Source: Donghicola sp041224595 (GTDB taxonomy: Bacteria > Pseudomonadota > Alphaproteobacteria > Rhodobacterales > Rhodobacteraceae). From it: a stretch of 7,428 nt of DNA. Of the stretch, positions 4,540 through 7,428 are shown one piece after another. The DNA is taken from the NCBI RefSeq assembly GCF_041224595.1, contig NZ_JBGFGN010000014.1, positions 1 to 7,428 on the forward strand, given 5' to 3'. Each line of letters starts with the position of its first letter. Positions within the stretch are counted from its first letter, which is position 1. A program made the position numbers and the translations under genes. The notes below the pieces were generated by a model, which was given only the letters and a program-made list of their open reading frames with translations, did no database searches and had not been told where the DNA came from.

Positions 4540-4803
4540 TCAGAATAGGGCCAGTTGCTCGGGCTGCGGACGGATACCGACACGCCCGCGCGGGTCGATG
4601 ATCCAGCCTTCGCCATCACGCTCGACACTGGCGTCCGGCCCGTGCTGGTCTATGAAGGCATGATCCGCTTCGACCTTGCGGCTCATGTGGAAATCGTTCG
4701 CCATGTGGCCGCTCGGGCGGCGGCACCATACGCCGGGGGCGCGGCCACAGTCCGGGCAACGGACGGCAAGGACAGGGTGACGGTGGGCGGTGAAGTCAGG
4801 CAT
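4540..4803 (-). CDS. Small zinc-binding protein with C-terminal clamp-like motif
   Basis: 87 residues. RCPDCGRAPGVWCRRPSGHM.NDFHMSRK (residues 15-43) provides Cys16, Cys19, Cys27 and His39 as probable zinc ligands (CxxC-x7-C-x11-H). This strongly resembles the small zinc-binding domain common in phage and plasmid proteins of the CPxCGAxPGxxCRxPSG....H type. The rest contains a short DGEGWIIDPRGRVGI strand region. The very last residues are QLALF (83-87), which fits the consensus QL[SD]LF-like peptide by which proteins bind the DnaN sliding clamp. A role at replication forks is inference. The ATG at 4803 has GGAGG five bases upstream; in-frame ATGs further up lack one. It follows the ParB-like gene by 89 bases in the same direction and should be on its transcript. 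Confidence 0.75.
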   Translation of the reverse strand: MPDFTAHRHPVLAVRCPDCGRAPGVWCRRPSGHMANDFHMSRKVEADHAFIDQHGPDASVERDGEGWIIDPRGRVGIRPQPEQLALF

Positions 4804-4862
4804 GGGAACCTCCATCGAAATTCGGCAAGGGTGTGATCGGCCATCCGGGCGGCGCGGGGTGC

Positions 4863-4886
4863 GGTCGGGGCGTAAACGCCCCGACC
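4863..4886. other. 10-pair hairpin between the ParB-like and zinc-protein genes
   Basis: GGTCGGGGCG (4863-4872), loop TAAA, CGCCCCGACC (4877-4886) is a perfect stem starting six bases beyond the ParB-like stop on the minus strand. It lacks a T-run, so it more likely attenuates or stabilises the upstream message than ends it. This could lower expression of the zinc protein relative to the ParB-like one. Confidence 0.55.
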
Positions 4887-4892
4887 TCGATT

Positions 4893-6737
4893 TCATTCCA
4901 TGCCTTCGGGCAGCCATGCCGCGATCTTGTCGGCCTGCTCGTCGGTAATGCCGAGGGCGCTGCGCAGTTCGTGATCGCCACGGAACAGGGCTTCGAGCTT
5001 CGCGGCCTTCTCGCCCTTTTTCAGCTTATCGAAGCCGGTGGCGGTCGGGTGGTCGTCGGACAGGTCCAGAAGGTCGCGCCACAGGTCCGCCATGTAGGGG
5101 CCGCCCACGCGGCCAAAGAAATTGGCGGCGGTCGGGGTCCAGACTTCACGGGTGTTGGGCTGCGTTTCCTTCTCGATCAACGCGGCCAACTTCTCGTCAC
5201 CGCCCCGAAGCTGCGCGGCAAGGAAGCGCACCAGTTCGCCGCGAATGTGATCCGGCCCTTTCTGACGGAACGCGCGGAAGCTCTTGCCGAGGTCCTTGCC
5301 ATACATATCGCGCGGCGGGTTCTCGGTCAGGCGCTCGTCCAGCGCGTAGCCATCGGCCTCGGTCGTCGGCCAGTTGGGCACGTCCTCGACCGACAAGCCG
5401 AACGGCTTGGACCAATAGAGGTTGTGGCTGAGTTGATAGGCCAGCAGGTCGATCAGCAGATCAGGGTCACGCAAGGCGGCATGTTGACGGGCACCGCGCG
5501 AGACCCGGCCCAGATCATCGCGGAGTTTCTGGGAAATCGGGCTCTTGGGCGCATCGTCGGCGCTGTGCTGCGACTTCGCAAGAACACCTGCGGCAATCGC
5601 TTCGGCTTTGTCTGCCTTGCGGATCAGACCTTCATAGCTCTGAACCTCGCCCTCACGGTCAACATAGATGATAAGACCGGAATGCGCGCGCTGCGTGTCG
5701 GTGAAATCGCCTTCGGTGATGGCATTGAGGGTGGCAAGCTCTGCCTGCCCGTCCTCGTCCAGCGCCTCGGCCTCGGCCAGTGCGGCCAGTTCATCGAACC
5801 GCTCGGCCTGCTCCGGCGAAAGCTCGCCTTCTTCCTTGTAGATGCGTTCAAAGCCGTTCTCTTGAACGAACCACCAGCCGAGATAATCGGCGTGGTTCAC
5901 CTCGACCCACTTCCAGCCGTCGCGCTTGTGGCTCTCTGCCACTTCTGCCAGCCGATCCGCGAAAACCGTATCGAGAATGTCGGTATCATCAAGCAAGGTT
6001 TCCTCTGCGAACAGGTCGCCGCCGATCCGGCCCCCTGCGGCCTGATAAGCCTCGATGCCAACGAATTTCGCGCGGCGGTCGGTGTCCTTCACAGCGTCGG
6101 GCTTCAACGCCTTCTTGATCTGGTAATCAGACCAGTTTTCGCCCCGGCACTTTTCCAGCACTTCCAGAGTGCGGGCCTCGTCGGCGCTGATGGTGAAACA
6201 GGCGGCGGCGCTCAGGTTGATCTCATTCGCGGCAAGCGCGTCGATCACGGGTTCGGGCAGGCCCGCCAGCGCAAGGCGGCGATAGACGCTCTTTTCCGTG
6301 ACCGCGAAGGCGCGGGCGATGACGGCAGGGGTTGCCCCGCTGCGCTCCATTTTGCCATAGGCCCGGATTTCATCGGCGGGGTGCAGGTCGCGGCGGGCTG
6401 CGTTTTCAGCTACGGCCCACGCCTGCGCCGTGGTTTGATCCGGCGCGATCAGAACGCGGGGGCTTGCCAGTTCGGGGCGCTCCTGGGCCAGTTCAGGGTG
6501 ACGCTCGGCCAGCAGTTGCAGGGCGCGAAGGCGACGGCCACCCGCGACGATTTCCGCGCCGCCGTTCTCGTCCATGATCCCGGCAAGGTTCTGGATCAGG
6601 CCAGCCGTCCAGATGCTTTCGGCCAGTTCCTCGACCTCGGCGGCAGGCACGTTCTGGCGCGGGTTCATCGGGGACAGGACCAGCTTGGAAAGCGGGAACC
6701 GGGCTTCGTCTGCGGTGATGGTGGTTTGCTTGGTCAT
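4893..6737 (-). CDS. ParB/RepB/Spo0J-family DNA-binding protein, long plasmid form
   Basis: 614 residues, about twice the usual ParB length. The N-terminal ParB domain shows the three classic boxes: LSPMNPRQN (21-29), EIVAGGRRLRAL (62-73, the CTP/phosphate-binding GxRRxRA loop) and ENAARRDLHPADE (111-123). A helix-turn-helix follows (about 134-160, TPAVIARAFAVTEKSVYRRLALAGLP). The remaining ~450 residues form an acidic, helical extension of unknown function (Glu/Ala-rich about 300-335), ending ITDEQADKIAAWLPEGME. Proteins of this build are frequent on alphaproteobacterial plasmids. No ParA or parS-like cluster is visible, so a regulatory or nucleoid role is as likely as partition. The ATG at 6737 has AAGGA at a good distance; the 49 upstream in-frame residues look untranslated. 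The spacer before it holds a CAGCCC-ttac-GGGCTG hairpin (6784-6799). Confidence 0.88.
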   Translation of the reverse strand: MTKQTTITADEARFPLSKLVLSPMNPRQNVPAAEVEELAESIWTAGLIQNLAGIMDENGGAEIVAGGRRLRALQLLAERHPELAQERPELASPRVLIAPDQTTAQAWAVAENAARRDLHPADEIRAYGKMERSGATPAVIARAFAVTEKSVYRRLALAGLPEPVIDALAANEINLSAAACFTISADEARTLEVLEKCRGENWSDYQIKKALKPDAVKDTDRRAKFVGIEAYQAAGGRIGGDLFAEETLLDDTDILDTVFADRLAEVAESHKRDGWKWVEVNHADYLGWWFVQENGFERIYKEEGELSPEQAERFDELAALAEAEALDEDGQAELATLNAITEGDFTDTQRAHSGLIIYVDREGEVQSYEGLIRKADKAEAIAAGVLAKSQHSADDAPKSPISQKLRDDLGRVSRGARQHAALRDPDLLIDLLAYQLSHNLYWSKPFGLSVEDVPNWPTTEADGYALDERLTENPPRDMYGKDLGKSFRAFRQKGPDHIRGELVRFLAAQLRGGDEKLAALIEKETQPNTREVWTPTAANFFGRVGGPYMADLWRDLLDLSDDHPTATGFDKLKKGEKAAKLEALFRGDHELRSALGITDEQADKIAAWLPEGME

Positions 6738-6811
6738 TGGGACATTCCTTGTGGTGATGTTCGGTTTTGTGTTATGGGTGCCCCAGCCCTTACGGGCTGA
6801 GGCGAGGGGGC

Positions 6812-6931
6812 TTAGATGGCCCCGTGCTGGATCAGGAAGCGGCGTCCGATGCCAAAGTGATCGCCCTTCCTGAGAAGCGCCCAAGCCTCGGCAATGCGGC
6901 GCTTCAAAGTGTCATCGCTAATTGTTCTCAC
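6812..6931 (-). CDS. Small basic protein, 36-39 residues, unusual start
   Basis: No family recognised. The peptide reads ISDDTLKRRIAEAWALLRKG and then DHFGIGRRFLIQHGAI, a plausible small helical protein. Its start is odd. A near-perfect ribosome site AAGGAGG (6937-6931) is present, but the in-frame GTG (6931-6929) overlaps it and is too close to be used. The codon at the normal eight-base distance is ATT (6922-6920), the rare start known from infC. The next in-frame TTG is 20 bases away. The coordinates given use the GTG. It lies between the 83-residue gene and the ParB-like gene in the same direction. The ribosome site argues that something is translated here. Confidence 0.45.
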   Translation of the reverse strand: MRTISDDTLKRRIAEAWALLRKGDHFGIGRRFLIQHGAI

Positions 6932-7041
6932 CTCCTTTCGGCTTTCTGAGGGTTGGTAGGGGGGGCGTTGTCCGCCCCTCCCTTGGGCCTGCTCGACAGG
7001 CCAGCCTCGGCGCGGGGCAGGGAGAAACCCCGCTGCCGATC
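6932..7041. other. Spacer with two GC hairpins
   Basis: Two perfect six-pair stems with five-base loops lie between the genes: GGGGCG-ttgtc-CGCCCC (6962-6978) and GGCCTG-ctcga-CAGGCC (6986-7002). Neither has a T-run. They resemble the other intergenic stems in this window and may set message stability in the leftward operon. Confidence 0.45.
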
Positions 7042-7293
7042 TCAGACGGACAGGGCCGCGTAGGTTTCCTTGTCCTCGTAGCGGATGATGGGTTCGCCCT
7101 GCTCGGTGGTGCCACCCCATGCGGGTCCGATGAAGCCCGCGATCTTTGGGTGCCCCTGAAGCTCGGAACGGGTGCGCGGGTTGGACGAAATGCCGGTGAT
7201 GCTGGTGCCCATGTCCTCGACCCATTGCTCGATGCAATCGGGATACACGGTGGTCATGCCTTCCTCGGTCGTGACGACAATCTGATAAGCCAT
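7042..7293 (-). CDS. Hypothetical protein, 83 residues
   Basis: Small soluble acidic protein of unknown function. It begins MAYQIVVTTEEGMTTVYPDC, has SITGISSNPRTRSEL (31-45) and a Gly-rich IAGFIGPAWGGTT (51-63), and ends IIRYEDKETYAALSV. The alternating hydrophobic strands suggest a small alpha-beta fold. It reads as a genuine conserved protein rather than a shadow frame, but I cannot name a family. The ATG at 7293 has AGGAGG with a seven-base gap, an excellent site, whereas the frame open to the window edge has none. It is first in the leftward group visible here. Its leader CACCACAAGGA is also found before the ParB-like gene. Confidence 0.7.
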   Translation of the reverse strand: MAYQIVVTTEEGMTTVYPDCIEQWVEDMGTSITGISSNPRTRSELQGHPKIAGFIGPAWGGTTEQGEPIIRYEDKETYAALSV

Positions 7294-7428
7294 TTGTGGC
7301 CTCCTTGTGGTGTGCCCCTTCCGGTCTTGGTGCCGAAAATCGGGGCGGGGTTTCTGGCGAGGTCCGCTGCAAGCGGCCCTCTCCTGAAAGCCTGCCTCCC
7401 GGCGAGGGCAGGAGGGGGACCCGCGCAA
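7294..7428 (-). other. Leader or intergenic DNA upstream of the 83-residue gene
   Basis: No gene supported. A hairpin CCGCT-gca-AGCGG lies at 7364-7376, and CTGCCTCCC...GGCGAGGGCAG repeats in inverted form at about 7392-7412. No clear promoter is seen on the minus strand, so transcription may enter from a gene beyond the window edge. Confidence 0.4.

Noticed and set aside
4833..6800. 655-codon plus-strand frame opposite the ParB-like gene
   Set aside because: It is the antisense shadow of a clearly identified ParB-family gene and shows no domain signal.
6812..7372. 186-codon minus-strand frame covering two gene regions
   Set aside because: It overlaps the well-supported 83-residue gene in another frame; only the last ~36 codons after the AAGGAGG site look coding.

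Overview
The window looks like a piece of accessory DNA, most likely a large plasmid or integrative element, from a high-GC alphaproteobacterium of the Rhodobacterales (Paracoccus/Rhodobacter-like). The basis is GC-rich third codon positions, strong AGGAG-type ribosome sites, an intergenic repeat of the GGGGGCTGTCTGCCCCC type that I associate from memory with Rhodobacteraceae, and gene content typical of plasmid backbones: a toxin-antitoxin pair, a short SSB, an orphan ParB-like protein and small conserved proteins. No replication initiator, ParA, transposase, tRNA, rRNA or CRISPR array is visible.

Left part (1-1793). About 400 bases without a convincing gene come first. They are followed by a small leftward gene (415-582) and a rightward vapB-vapC toxin-antitoxin operon. 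The operon has a clear sigma70-type promoter embedded in a perfect inverted repeat. A 116-residue exported protein of unknown function follows vapC after 10 bases, and a GC-rich hairpin repeat closes the operon.

Middle part (1794-3036). This holds two consecutive head-to-head inverted duplications. In each, the leftward arm is an intact gene and the rightward arm is a decayed copy. The first pairs a 53-residue very basic protein (1794-1955) with a degraded copy starting at a TTG codon at 2101. The second pairs ssb (2268-2618) with a frameshifted ssb relic (about 2801-3036) directly in front of a nuclease gene. This architecture is the least expected structure in the window.

Next (3037-4253) come two rightward genes overlapping by ATGA: a membrane-anchored or exported staphylococcal-nuclease-like protein with all catalytic residues present, and a 251-residue protein with a GNHR motif resembling the ParB/sulfiredoxin fold. 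A hairpin follows.

Right part (4359-7428) is a leftward gene group. In transcription order it holds an 83-residue conserved-looking protein, a 36-39-residue small protein with an odd start, a 614-residue ParB-family protein, and an 87-residue zinc-binding protein ending in QLALF, which matches the bacterial sliding-clamp-binding motif. The group ends at a textbook intrinsic terminator (4359-4384). Taken together this is a plasmid maintenance and DNA-handling module: post-segregational stability (VapBC), single-strand binding (SSB), a probable DNA-binding ParB-like factor, nucleases and a possible clamp-interacting accessory protein.
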